A stretch of DNA of 22,871 nt, from assembly GCA_017695055.1 (NCBI GenBank), contig JADILY010000110.1, positions 1 to 22,871 of the forward strand, read 5' to 3'. Below, in pieces: positions 1 to 6,283 of the stretch (positions are counted from its first letter, which is position 1; every line of letters begins with the position of its first letter). The notes beneath the pieces were generated by a model. That model saw only the letters and a list, made by a program, of their open reading frames with translations. It was not told the DNA's origin and searched no databases. The position numbers and the translations under genes were made by a program. Origin of the DNA: Merdivivens faecigallinarum (GTDB lineage: Bacteria; Bacteroidota; Bacteroidia; Bacteroidales; UBA932).

Positions 1-23
1 GGTGTGGCTGGAACACCTCCTTT
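1..23 (+). rRNA. 16S rRNA, 3' end only
   Basis: The window opens inside the last bases of a 16S rRNA. The tail GGCTGGAACACCTCCTTT is the conserved 3' end with the anti-Shine-Dalgarno core CCTCC at 17-21. The mature end is placed about three bases after CCTCC, by analogy with E. coli. The rest of the gene lies before the window. Confidence 0.9.
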
Positions 24-95
24 TTGGAGCTTTGGATACAAGCTCACTCGAAATAGTCTTTAATTTATATCATGCATCCCTGTGGATGCAATAAC

Positions 96-169
96 AGTCC
101 CGTAGCTCAGTTGGTTAGAGCACTACACTGATAATGTAGGGGTCAGCAGTTCAAGTCTGCTCGGGACTA
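96..169 (+). tRNA. tRNA-Ile (anticodon GAU)
   Basis: A cloverleaf folds from 96 to 169. The acceptor arm AGTCCCG (96-102) pairs with CGGGACT (162-168), with A169 as discriminator. The D-arm has TAGCTCAGTTGG, the anticodon loop is CTGATAA between CTACA and TGTAG, and the T-arm contains GTTCAAG. The CCA end is not encoded. It lies 72 bases after the 16S end, the usual place for tRNA-Ile in the 16S-23S spacer. Confidence 0.97.
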
Positions 170-190
170 CAGGTTTGATAAGTTTTTTTC

Positions 191-264
191 GGGGGTATAG
201 CTCAGTTGGCTAGAGCATCTGCCTTGCAAGCAGAGGGTCGTCGGTTCGACTCCGACTATCTCCA
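191..264 (+). tRNA. tRNA-Ala (anticodon UGC)
   Basis: A cloverleaf folds from 191 to 264. The acceptor arm GGGGGTA pairs with TATCTCC (257-263) using two G-U pairs, and A264 is the discriminator. The anticodon loop is CTTGCAA between TCTGC and GCAGA, and the T-arm contains GGTTCGACTCC. CCA is not encoded. It follows tRNA-Ile by 21 bases, the standard Bacteroidales spacer order, but no 23S rRNA follows it. Confidence 0.97.
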
Positions 265-353
265 CAGATGATTTCAGGCGGTTGCGCGGAAGCGTAGCTG
301 CCTGTTTTCGGTTTAATACGCTGCTTCGTTGTCATACGCTGCTTAACCGGCCC

Positions 354-404
354 CGCTATATCGTTTGTTACAGCAGAAATTTTGGACCAGCGGATAATAC
401 CGGT
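354..404 (+). repeat. Composite repeat, copy 1
   Basis: Block A (354-374, CTATATCGT followed by ACAGCAG) matches 996-1016 in direct orientation at about 18 of 21 positions. Block B (376-404, core GGACCAGCGGATAATA at 384-399) matches 954-985 in inverted orientation. The 16-base core is identical. The order of the blocks differs between the two places, so this is not a simple duplication. Confidence 0.6.
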
Positions 405-454
405 CGGAATCTTCCGTGGCTTCATTTCTCGCCCGTGACCCGAACAAAATCAAC

Positions 455-629
455 TTTTTCTACCCCATAGCCAGCTATTGTTTTTTGTAAAAGGTTGATA
501 ATAAGCAATTTATAAAAATAACCTCTGCGCTTGGGTACTTTCTGAGGCACCCAAAGACAGCCTGTGTTTTTGTAAGTTATGGATTATCAATTATTTCGAA
601 AGAGGTCGGATGGCTGTGGGGTGGAAAAT
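455..629. repeat. MITE-like element, copy 1
   Basis: The ends are imperfect inverted repeats: the left end TTTTTCTACCCCATAGCCA (456-474) mirrors the right end TGGCTGTGGGGTGGAAAA (611-628). Inside are a hairpin (TGGGTAC at about 532-538 against GCACCCA at 547-553) and two T-rich motifs, TTTTTTGTAA at 481-490 and TTTTTGTAAG at 567-577, followed by ATTATCAA. A diverged second copy with the same plan lies at 20796-20963. No open reading frame is inside, so it would have to be moved by an enzyme encoded elsewhere. The family is not identified. Confidence 0.6.
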
Positions 630-953
630 GATACGACAAATTCCTATTTTTCCTCCTCATTCCACTTCAACTACTTTTCCATTCCTTTTCCCGTCATTCT
701 TTCAGCGGAGATGTTGTTTCCCAGCCCACCGTAAACGAAACCGTGGCGTGCAAGAATAGTGTCAACCCGGGAACGCCCCGACTTAACTACATCGCTTGTA
801 AATAGCTATATGTCAATACATTATCAAAAATCCTTATTCCCAGCGAAGTCCACGTGGATGTCGCTCGGAACAAGGATAATTTGTTGCGGTTTTATAAAAT
901 GTTACAAATTAATGGATTGCGTAGATATGGTCAAAATTGACCTGCTTCCGGTT

Positions 954-1016
954 TTACCGATATTATCCGCTGGTCCGAAATTTTGGCCGCTTGTCCTATA
1001 TCGTCCGTGACAGCAG
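954..1016 (-). repeat. Composite repeat, copy 2 (overlaps 3' end of the GAF gene)
   Basis: Block B is inverted here (TATTATCCGCTGGTCC at 961-976, then GAAATTTT), and block A (996-1016) includes the last codons and the TAG stop of the methionine sulfoxide reductase gene. Copy 1 at 354-404 may therefore hold a remnant of a gene tail, or both places may have been reshaped by the same recombination. Confidence 0.55.
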
Positions 1017-1526
1017 CAGGCAGATTTCTTCCAGATATTTCCGGTCTGTGCCGTCGAATGCTCCGATAAAGGCGCTGTCTATGTCCAGTACCCCTATTAT
1101 TTCACTGTAGCCGTCTGTTTTCCTGAAAACAGGAACTACTATTTCCGAGCGGGACTGGCTGCTGCATGCGATATGCCCCGGAAATTCATTTACATCCGGT
1201 ACAATCAGGGTGCGGCCTTCCTTCCATGCCGTTCCGCAGACTCCGCGGCCGCAGGCTATCCTTGTGCAGGCTATGGGCCCTTGGAACGGACCCAGCACGA
1301 GGGTCTTCTCATGTTTGTCCGCATTGCCGTCTTCAGCGGCCGTTGCATTTTTCACAAAGTAGAACCCTGTCCACAGATGCCCGAATGTGGCGTGCAGGGC
1401 CGCCGCACAGTTGGCGGTGTTGGCAACGATGTCGTTTTCCCCATCGAACAGTGTCCTAAGCTGTGGCAGCAGGGCTTCGTATTTTTCTTGTTTGCCTCCG
1501 GAGGCAATAAAAAGATTTTCAGCCAT
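996..1526 (-). CDS. msrC: Free methionine-R-sulfoxide reductase (GAF domain)
   Basis: The protein reduces the R form of free methionine sulfoxide to methionine, an oxidative repair step in the cytoplasm. It has 176 residues, close to the 160-180 usual for fRMsr, and is a single GAF domain. The motif GPFQGPIACTRIACGRGVCG is at 79-98 and GHIACSSQSRSEIVVP at 117-132. Cys87, Cys97 and Cys121 keep the spacing of the three catalytic or resolving cysteines of E. coli MsrC (84, 94, 118), so activity is expected. The start MAENLF at 1524-1526 is chosen because the longer frame, reaching 1838, adds a tail antisense to the radical SAM gene with no family similarity. It is divergent from the radical SAM operon, and a weak -7-like box, TATTTTTA on the minus strand, lies at 1545-1552. 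Confidence 0.9.
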   Translation of the reverse strand: MAENLFIASGGKQEKYEALLPQLRTLFDGENDIVANTANCAAALHATFGHLWTGFYFVKNATAAEDGNADKHEKTLVLGPFQGPIACTRIACGRGVCGTAWKEGRTLIVPDVNEFPGHIACSSQSRSEIVVPVFRKTDGYSEIIGVLDIDSAFIGAFDGTDRKYLEEICLLLSRTI

Positions 1527-1593
1527 TTCTTTCGAATTTTCCCGTAAAAATACTATTATTTTGCAACATTTGGATTTCCCGATGCATCTATAG

Positions 1594-1685
1594 GATGTTT
1601 TATTTGACGGAAGGCTGACGGATGGTACAAGGGCGGCTTCCGGTCGGATGATGTGGAAATCAATCTCAGAAAGAAAAATATATGA
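1594..1685 (+). pseudogene. Remnant of a radical SAM-partner lipoprotein gene (C-terminal tail)
   Basis: From 1608 to 1685 the frame reads RKADGWYKGGFRSDDVEI then NLRKKNI and a stop. This is a clear match to the C-terminus of the intact lipoprotein at 2793-3221, whose tail reads DGSHWYKGAFKSDDVEIRL then KKKE. At DNA level the block around GATGATGTGGAAATC is nearly identical. A stop (TGA at 1605-1607) precedes it in frame, and a further possible piece at 1594-1606 is in another frame, so the gene is truncated and probably frameshifted. Its stop TGA (1683-1685) overlaps the radical SAM start ATG (1682-1684) as ATGA, the coupling expected of an intact operon. The signal peptide and N-terminal two thirds are gone. 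Confidence 0.75.
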
Positions 1686-2749
1686 GGCTCGGACTGAAAA
1701 ACAAACTGATGCTGGACCTTTACCGTCCTGTAGTTGCGGAAGATGCCAGGACACATGTCCTGAGGCAGCTGTTTTGGGAGTGTACCCTGAAATGCAATAT
1801 GCAGTGCCGTCATTGCGGAAGCGACTGCAAGGTTTCATCGACAGTACCCGACATGCCTTTCGCGGATTTCAGGAAGGTTCTGGAAAGGGTGGCCGGCGCA
1901 TACGACCCTCATAAAATCATGGTAGTGATAACCGGCGGCGAGCCTCTTATGAGGAAGGATTTGGAAAAATGCGGGCTCGATATATACAGGTTGGGCTTTT
2001 CATGGGGACTGGTTTCGAACGGGAGGCTCATGTCCCCCAAAAGATTCGATGCCCTGCTGGCGGCCGGGCTTCATTCGGCGACGATAAGCCTCGACGGTTT
2101 TCAGGAAGAGCACGATTGGATGCGCGGAGTCAAAGGGAGCTTTGCCTATGCTTCGCAGGCCGTGAAAATGCTTGCAAACGAACCGTCTATCGTATTCGAT
2201 GTCGTGACCTGTGTCAACAAACGCAATTTTCATACACTCCGCGAATTCCGCGATTATCTTATATCGGTTGGGTTAAGGCGGTGGCGGCTCTTTACCGTTT
2301 TCCCTGTAGGCCGCGCGGCCGACGACCCGGAGCTTCAGCTGGACAACGGCGAGTTCAGGCAGCTGCTGGATTTCATAGCGGAGACCCGCAAGGAAGGCAT
2401 GATAAAGGCAAACTATGCGTGTGAGGGCTTTCTCGGCCCGTATGAGGGCAGGGTCAGGGACAATCTCTATTCCTGCAATGCCGGGATTTCAGTCGCTTCG
2501 GTACTTGCCGACGGCTCTATTTCGGCGTGTGCGAGCATCAGGAGCGATTATCATCAAGGCAATATCTACAAGGACGATTTCGTGGACGTGTGGAAAAACC
2601 GTTTCCAGCCGTACCGCGACAGGTCGTGGATGCGGAAAGACAAGTGCGGCGACTGCCGGTTTTTCAAATATTGCCTCGGAGGCGGGATGCATCTTCGGAC
2701 GGATGACGGAAAACTGCTTTTCTGCCACATGGACAGACTTGGCCGGTAG
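1682..2749 (+). CDS. Radical SAM/SPASM enzyme of a rSAM/lipoprotein system
   Basis: This 355-residue protein has the radical SAM cluster motif C38-x3-C42-x2-C45 (CNMQCRHC), the GGEP motif at 85-88 and a typical ISLDG strand near 135. A C-terminal SPASM region carries cysteines at 247, 265, 283, 322, 325, 331 and 348, enough for auxiliary iron-sulfur clusters. SPASM enzymes usually modify peptides or proteins after translation. The neighbour 43 bases downstream is a small lipoprotein, and I recall from TIGRFAM models (about TIGR04133 with TIGR04134) a Bacteroidetes pairing of exactly this kind; the chemistry is not known to me. The start ATG at 1682 is supported by the conserved-looking N-terminus and by overlap with the remnant lipoprotein's stop. 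It could be a heme-biosynthesis-like or peptide-maturation rSAM protein, but the neighbour argues for the lipoprotein system. Confidence 0.85.
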   Translation: MRLGLKNKLMLDLYRPVVAEDARTHVLRQLFWECTLKCNMQCRHCGSDCKVSSTVPDMPFADFRKVLERVAGAYDPHKIMVVITGGEPLMRKDLEKCGLDIYRLGFSWGLVSNGRLMSPKRFDALLAAGLHSATISLDGFQEEHDWMRGVKGSFAYASQAVKMLANEPSIVFDVVTCVNKRNFHTLREFRDYLISVGLRRWRLFTVFPVGRAADDPELQLDNGEFRQLLDFIAETRKEGMIKANYACEGFLGPYEGRVRDNLYSCNAGISVASVLADGSISACASIRSDYHQGNIYKDDFVDVWKNRFQPYRDRSWMRKDKCGDCRFFKYCLGGGMHLRTDDGKLLFCHMDRLGR

Positions 2750-2792
2750 CAGGCGATTAATAGAATAGGTATTAACCATAAAACAGCATATT

Positions 2793-3221
2793 ATGACATT
2801 AAGGAAAATTTTCTCTACGGTCTCGAAGTTTCTGCTTGTCTCCGTTTTCGGCCTGTCATCGTGCATAGGTGCGGTGGAATACGGAAGCCCGTATGCCGAA
2901 TATGAACTGAAGGGCAGGGTGACGGACGAGGATTCGAATCCTATACCGGGCATCAAAGTGTCTTTGGAGCACCCGAGTTCTATTTATGAGGCGGATACGA
3001 CCGATGTTTCGGGAGAATTTGAATTCAACAGGGTGGTCATTTTCCCTCCTGGTGACAAGATGAAAGTGTTTTTCCAGGATGTGGACGGGCCTGAAAACGG
3101 AGGGGAATTCGCCCTTGACAGTCTTGAACTGGACGTTTATCAGATAGAAGATGGCAGCCACTGGTATAAAGGGGCGTTCAAATCCGATGATGTGGAAATC
3201 CGCCTGAAGAAAAAGGAGTAG
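2793..3221 (+). CDS. Small lipoprotein, probable partner of the radical SAM enzyme
   Basis: The 142-residue protein starts with a lipoprotein signal peptide: Lys/Arg at 4-5, a hydrophobic core, and lipobox LSSC with Cys24 as the lipidation site. After a short tether containing EYGSPYAEY comes a region starting GRVTDEDSNPIPGIKVSLEH, which resembles the carboxypeptidase-regulatory-like beta sandwich common in Bacteroidetes surface proteins. The tail SDDVEIRL is shared with the remnant at 1594-1685. It lies 43 bases after the radical SAM gene on the same strand, so co-transcription is likely. It is expected to be a lipid-anchored envelope protein and may be the enzyme's substrate; the modified residue cannot be told from sequence. 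There is no cysteine after Cys24, so a thioether on this protein is unlikely. Confidence 0.8.
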   Translation: MTLRKIFSTVSKFLLVSVFGLSSCIGAVEYGSPYAEYELKGRVTDEDSNPIPGIKVSLEHPSSIYEADTTDVSGEFEFNRVVIFPPGDKMKVFFQDVDGPENGGEFALDSLELDVYQIEDGSHWYKGAFKSDDVEIRLKKKE

Positions 3222-3228
3222 GCGGGGC

Positions 3229-3258
3229 TTTCCAATTGCGGAGAAAAACGTATCTTTG
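3229..3258 (+). promoter_or_regulatory. Bacteroidota-type promoter of the methyltransferase-lgt unit
   Basis: A perfect -7 box TATCTTTG (3251-3258, consensus TAnnTTTG) is preceded at 18 bases by TTTC (3229-3232), close to the -33 TTTG. It lies between the lipoprotein stop (3221) and the methyltransferase start (3279), suggesting separate transcription of the next two genes. Confidence 0.55.
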
Positions 3259-3278
3259 CCGGAGCAAAGAGCGAGGTT

Positions 3279-4217
3279 ATGATACTTGAATCCGTTTCAT
3301 CCCAGTGGAAAGATTACCGTCTGATTGATTCCGGTAATTTTGAAAAATTGGAAAGGTTCGGGAAGTACGTTGTAAGGCGTCCCGAGCCTAAAGCCTTGTG
3401 GAACAGGAGTATGTCCGAGCAGGAATGGACACGTCTCCAGGATACGCGCTTCGAGACAGGGGCCGGATTCGGAAAGGCAGGGAAAGAGGATAGCGGTACA
3501 TGGCACAACAAGGGCAGGATGCCCGAGCAGTGGGAGATATCGTATTCTTCCCCGGATTCCGAAAAACTTAGGTTCTCGTTGCGGCTTGGCCTGACCTCTT
3601 TCAAGCATGTCGGGGTTTTCCCTGAACAGGCTCCGAATTGGGAATTCATTTTCCGGCAGACTTCCGATATTGTTGCCGGGCGCAGAAATGCAGGAGACAG
3701 TTCTCCTGTCAAGGTTCTGAACCTGTTCGCCTATACGGGTGCAGCGTCGCTTGCCGCCAAATGCGCGGGAGCCGATGTTACCCACCTCGATTCCGTGCGG
3801 CAGGTGGTTACCTGGGCCAAGGACAATATGTACCGCAGCGGTCTTGACAATATCCGCTGGGTGATTGAGGACGCGCTGAAATTTGCCAGGCGGGAGGCGA
3901 AAAGGGGGAATAAATATCAGGGTATAATCCTCGATCCTCCGGCTTACGGCCACGGTCCCGACGGTGAAAAATGGAAGCTGGACGACCTGCTTTTCGAAAT
4001 GATGGAAAACGTTTCCTCGATTTTGGACAGGAACCGGTCTTTCCTGCTGCTTAACTTGTATTCGAACGGTTATTCCGCCGTGCTTGCGGATACCATAGTC
4101 AGGGAGGCCCTGCATCTCGGAAACGGGCGCGCGGCGGTCGATTACGGAGAACTTGTCCTGACGGACGATTTCGGGAAGAATCTGCCGCTCAGTGTATTTT
4201 CAAGAGTCGTGATTTGA
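3279..4217 (+). CDS. Class I SAM-dependent methyltransferase, RlmI/RlmK-like
   Basis: A 312-residue Rossmann-fold methyltransferase. Motif I NLFAYTGAASLAA is at 148-160, the acidic residue closing the second strand is in HLDSV near 171, and the catalytic DPPAYG motif is at 219-224, as in 23S rRNA m5C/m2G enzymes of the RlmI/RlmK group. The block FKHVGVFPEQAPNW (108-121) ahead of motif I is typical of this group. There is no clear PUA domain, as the protein is about 80 residues shorter than E. coli RlmI. The likely substrate is 23S rRNA, but the exact base is uncertain. It has its own promoter and precedes lgt by 31 bases. Confidence 0.8.
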   Translation: MILESVSSQWKDYRLIDSGNFEKLERFGKYVVRRPEPKALWNRSMSEQEWTRLQDTRFETGAGFGKAGKEDSGTWHNKGRMPEQWEISYSSPDSEKLRFSLRLGLTSFKHVGVFPEQAPNWEFIFRQTSDIVAGRRNAGDSSPVKVLNLFAYTGAASLAAKCAGADVTHLDSVRQVVTWAKDNMYRSGLDNIRWVIEDALKFARREAKRGNKYQGIILDPPAYGHGPDGEKWKLDDLLFEMMENVSSILDRNRSFLLLNLYSNGYSAVLADTIVREALHLGNGRAAVDYGELVLTDDFGKNLPLSVFSRVVI

Positions 4218-4248
4218 TGGGATTTTTATAAAAACTTAGACAGTAATT

Positions 4249-5127
4249 ATGATAGATTTTCTTGCCGTTCACTGGAATGTGAGTCCTGAAATTTTCCACA
4301 TAGGCTCTTTTGCCGTAAGGTGGTATTCCCTTTTGTGGGTAGTCGGTTTCGTCCTCGGCTGGTATATTTTCAAATGGTATTTCAAGAGGGAAGGCCTGCC
4401 GTTGTCCCTTTTGGACCCTCTGCTGATAACCCTGATTGTGGCTTCGATAATCGGGGCGCGCCTGGGACACTGCCTTTTCTATGACAGGGCCTACTATCTT
4501 GCGCATCCGTTGGAAATACTGATGATATGGAAAGGCGGGCTGGCGAGCCATGGAGGGGCGATTGCCATTGTCCTCGCGATGTGGTGGTATGCGCATAAAT
4601 ACGGCAGGAAAAACGGTTTCGATACGCTGTGGATTTTAGACAGGCTTTGCATAGCGGTCTGCTTCGTCGGTGCTTTGATAAGGATAGGCAACCTCATGAA
4701 TTCGGAGATTTGCGGCAATCCTACGGACCTTCCGTGGGGCTTCATTTTCGAGAGGGCGGGCGGCACCGTACCGCAGCATCCTACCCAGATATACGAGGCT
4801 CTGGCGTATACGATACTCGGCTTCTGTCTGCTTGCAATGTACAAGTGCATGCTGCCGAAACTGAAACGCGGAACCATTCTCGGGATATTCTTCATCGTGC
4901 TTTTCGGCGTGAGGTTCCTTATCGAGTTTATTAAAGAGCCTCAGGTCGAGTCCGAAGTAGGGCTTTCGCTGAATTATGGTCAGCAGTTGAGCATTCCGTT
5001 CATTATCATAGGTATAGGCCTGCTCGTGTGGAGCCTCATATACGGCAAGCCTGCTACGGTCGATAAAGTCGGGACTCCGCGTAAGCCCAAGGAGCCTACG
5101 CACTATGCCCATGCGGTGAAAAAATGA
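4249..5127 (+). CDS. lgt: Prolipoprotein diacylglyceryl transferase
   Basis: Lgt moves the diacylglyceryl group of phosphatidylglycerol to the lipobox cysteine of prolipoproteins, the first step of lipoprotein maturation in the inner membrane. The 292-residue protein has about seven membrane segments. It carries the Lgt signature RIGNLMNSEICG (145-156), His101 in ASHGGAIA corresponding to the essential His103 of E. coli, and the late motif HPTQIYE (177-183). The C-terminal 25 residues are hydrophilic and basic. It follows the methyltransferase closely. Its closeness to a dedicated lipoprotein system is suggestive, but Lgt is general housekeeping. Confidence 0.96.
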   Translation: MIDFLAVHWNVSPEIFHIGSFAVRWYSLLWVVGFVLGWYIFKWYFKREGLPLSLLDPLLITLIVASIIGARLGHCLFYDRAYYLAHPLEILMIWKGGLASHGGAIAIVLAMWWYAHKYGRKNGFDTLWILDRLCIAVCFVGALIRIGNLMNSEICGNPTDLPWGFIFERAGGTVPQHPTQIYEALAYTILGFCLLAMYKCMLPKLKRGTILGIFFIVLFGVRFLIEFIKEPQVESEVGLSLNYGQQLSIPFIIIGIGLLVWSLIYGKPATVDKVGTPRKPKEPTHYAHAVKK

Positions 5128-5143
5128 CCTCAAAGAAAAAATG

Positions 5144-5191
5144 ACCCCAAAGGAGTAATTTCAAGCGTAATGCAGAAAGCACCTTTGGGGT
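5144..5191. terminator. Inverted repeat after lgt, possible terminator
   Basis: ACCCCAAAGG (5144-5153) and CCTTTGGGGT (5182-5191) are perfect complements separated by 28 bases. It lies between the convergent lgt and winged-helix genes, where a bidirectional terminator would be useful. There is no T-run after the right arm, so the assignment is weak. Confidence 0.35.
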
Positions 5192-5197
5192 TCATTC

Positions 5198-5257
5198 CAT
5201 TGAAGGGTGGGGCATCTTCTTGAAGTGCGGTCCATCCCCTTGAAGCGTCAGAGGGGG
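5198..5257. repeat. Three 20-base tandem repeats between convergent genes
   Basis: TTGAAG occurs at 5200, 5220 and 5240, exactly 20 bases apart. The first two units also share GG and a terminal CATC (5198-5217 and 5218-5237); the third is more diverged. The array ends just before the 3' end of the winged-helix gene. Function is unknown. Confidence 0.55.
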
Positions 5258-5262
5258 TATGC

Positions 5263-5550
5263 TCAGAACATTTTCCCGAGATATTCCTTCAGGGCGGAAA
5301 CATATTTTTCCAAGGCCTCACGTCCTGTTTCCGTAAGGCGGCAGGAGGTACGCGGTTTCTTTCCGACTATTTCCTTGCGTACTTCGATGTAGCCGGCTTC
5401 GGACAGTTTGTCTATCTGTACGCTCAGGTTGCCGGAAGTAGCCTGTGTCTTTTCCTTCAGATAATTGAAGTCGGCTTCTTCGACAGAAAGCAGCAGGGAG
5501 ATTATCGCGAGCCGCAGTTGCGAATGCAGCAGGGGGTCGAGTTCTTTCAT
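5263..5550 (-). CDS. Winged-helix transcriptional regulator
   Basis: This 95-residue protein is a single winged helix-turn-helix domain of the MarR-like, HTH_34 type. The helix block is LRLAIISLLLSVEEADFNYL, the recognition helix lies near TSGNLSVQIDKLSEAGYIEV, and the wing contains KKPRTSCRLTETG. The C-terminal helix likely dimerises. It starts 2 bases after the stop of the membrane protein gene, so the two are one operon. Such pairs are common in Bacteroidales, where the regulator probably controls its own operon; the inducer is unknown. Confidence 0.85.
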   Translation of the reverse strand: MKELDPLLHSQLRLAIISLLLSVEEADFNYLKEKTQATSGNLSVQIDKLSEAGYIEVRKEIVGKKPRTSCRLTETGREALEKYVSALKEYLGKMF

Positions 5551-5552
5551 GG

Positions 5553-6155
5553 CTATTTTATTTTACTTCTTACTATATGTGCCGGGATTGCCATGAATGT
5601 CAGGAACGACAGGCCGAAGAGGAAGTTCCACAGATTGTCGCAGCTGCCGTCCATCAGCATGTAAACCGCTATAACAAGACCGATAAGCGGTGGCCATACG
5701 AACCATTTTTCCTTTATGACGAGTCCTGTCATCGAAGTCCCGATTCCCCCGTAAATGATTGCAAGCGGCATCATTAACGAGAAGTTTATTTCCTTTGTCA
5801 CTGCTATGCCTATCAGGAGCATCGCTATCAGTGTCAGGCCGAACATGCTGCCTATCACCTTCCATATATTGCCGAGCATCCCGTCGATGTAGGTCGTGAC
5901 TTCAGGTTTTTTGCGTTTTCCCGAAAATGTAGTCCACAGGTACGGCAGGAACATCGCGAACCATACGAACATGAATTCCATTTTCCCGGTAAAATGTATC
6001 AGCAGCCATGCAATCAGTGAGACGGCGGTGGCCGTGTAGCCGTAGAACAGGAATGCGTTGTAGTCCTGTTTCATTGCGGCCCCTTCCTTGGTCTTGCGAA
6101 TCATTTCCGAAATGAGTTCGAGACTTTCTTTTTCGTTGATTTTCTTGTCTTCCAT
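5553..6155 (-). CDS. Six-helix membrane protein, operon partner of the regulator
   Basis: A 200-residue protein with a charged cytoplasmic-looking N-terminus (about 35 residues) followed by roughly six hydrophobic segments: near 35-53, 57-74, 92-112, 118-138, 145-163 and 170-188. I do not recognise a functional family. The start MEDKKIN (6153-6155) is chosen over a longer frame because the promoter at 6245-6275 would place the transcription start inside or near the extra 34 codons, which are low in complexity and A/T-rich. It lies directly upstream of the winged-helix gene. Confidence 0.75.
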   Translation of the reverse strand: MEDKKINEKESLELISEMIRKTKEGAAMKQDYNAFLFYGYTATAVSLIAWLLIHFTGKMEFMFVWFAMFLPYLWTTFSGKRKKPEVTTYIDGMLGNIWKVIGSMFGLTLIAMLLIGIAVTKEINFSLMMPLAIIYGGIGTSMTGLVIKEKWFVWPPLIGLVIAVYMLMDGSCDNLWNFLFGLSFLTFMAIPAHIVRSKIK

Positions 6156-6244
6156 AATGCTTACAATTTTAATTACTTTAAAAAACAAACCAAATAATTT
6201 TAAAAAAAACAGGACTTGTGCGCGCTTGTCTGTCTTTGATGGTG

Positions 6245-6275
6245 CAAATATAAACAAGTTTATTCTATAAACAAA
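6245..6275 (-). promoter_or_regulatory. Bacteroidota-type promoter of the membrane protein-regulator operon
   Basis: Read on the minus strand the site is TTTG, 19 bases, TATATTTG: a perfect -33/-7 pair of the Bacteroidota sigma-ABfr type. The -7 box is at 6245-6252 and the -33 box at 6272-6275. The leader to the ATG at 6155 would be about 80 bases and A/T-rich. Confidence 0.7.
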
Positions 6276-6283
6276 ATAATTTT

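Larger units (their letters stand above)
265..995. other. Gene-poor stretch between tRNA-Ala and the GAF gene
   Basis: No convincing gene is seen in these 731 bases. The short open frames lack family motifs, and those near 210-425 partly read through the tRNA. The expected start of a 23S rRNA is not recognisable. The stretch holds one MITE-like element (455-629), one arm each of two rearranged repeats (354-404 and 954-985), and a 22-base palindrome (843-864). A Bacteroidota-type promoter could not be pinned down. Confidence 0.6.

Noticed and set aside
1..264. Tyrosine-integrase att site at tRNA-Ala
   Set aside because: No integrase gene and no repeat of the tRNA 3' end are seen downstream in the window.
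210..425. Minus-strand 71-residue frame ending with a GDSRSRTDDPLLARQ-like stretch
   Set aside because: This peptide is read from the antisense of tRNA-Ala and is a common false annotation at tRNA genes.
759..1010. 83-residue plus-strand frame
   Set aside because: No family motif, and it crosses the composite repeat and the antisense of the msrC gene end.
1527..1838. Extension of the GAF protein to 280 residues
   Set aside because: The extra 104 residues are antisense to the radical SAM gene and the remnant; the family start lies at MAENLF.
6156..6257. 34-residue extension of the membrane protein
   Set aside because: It spans the -7 promoter box at 6245-6252, so it would not be transcribed from that promoter.
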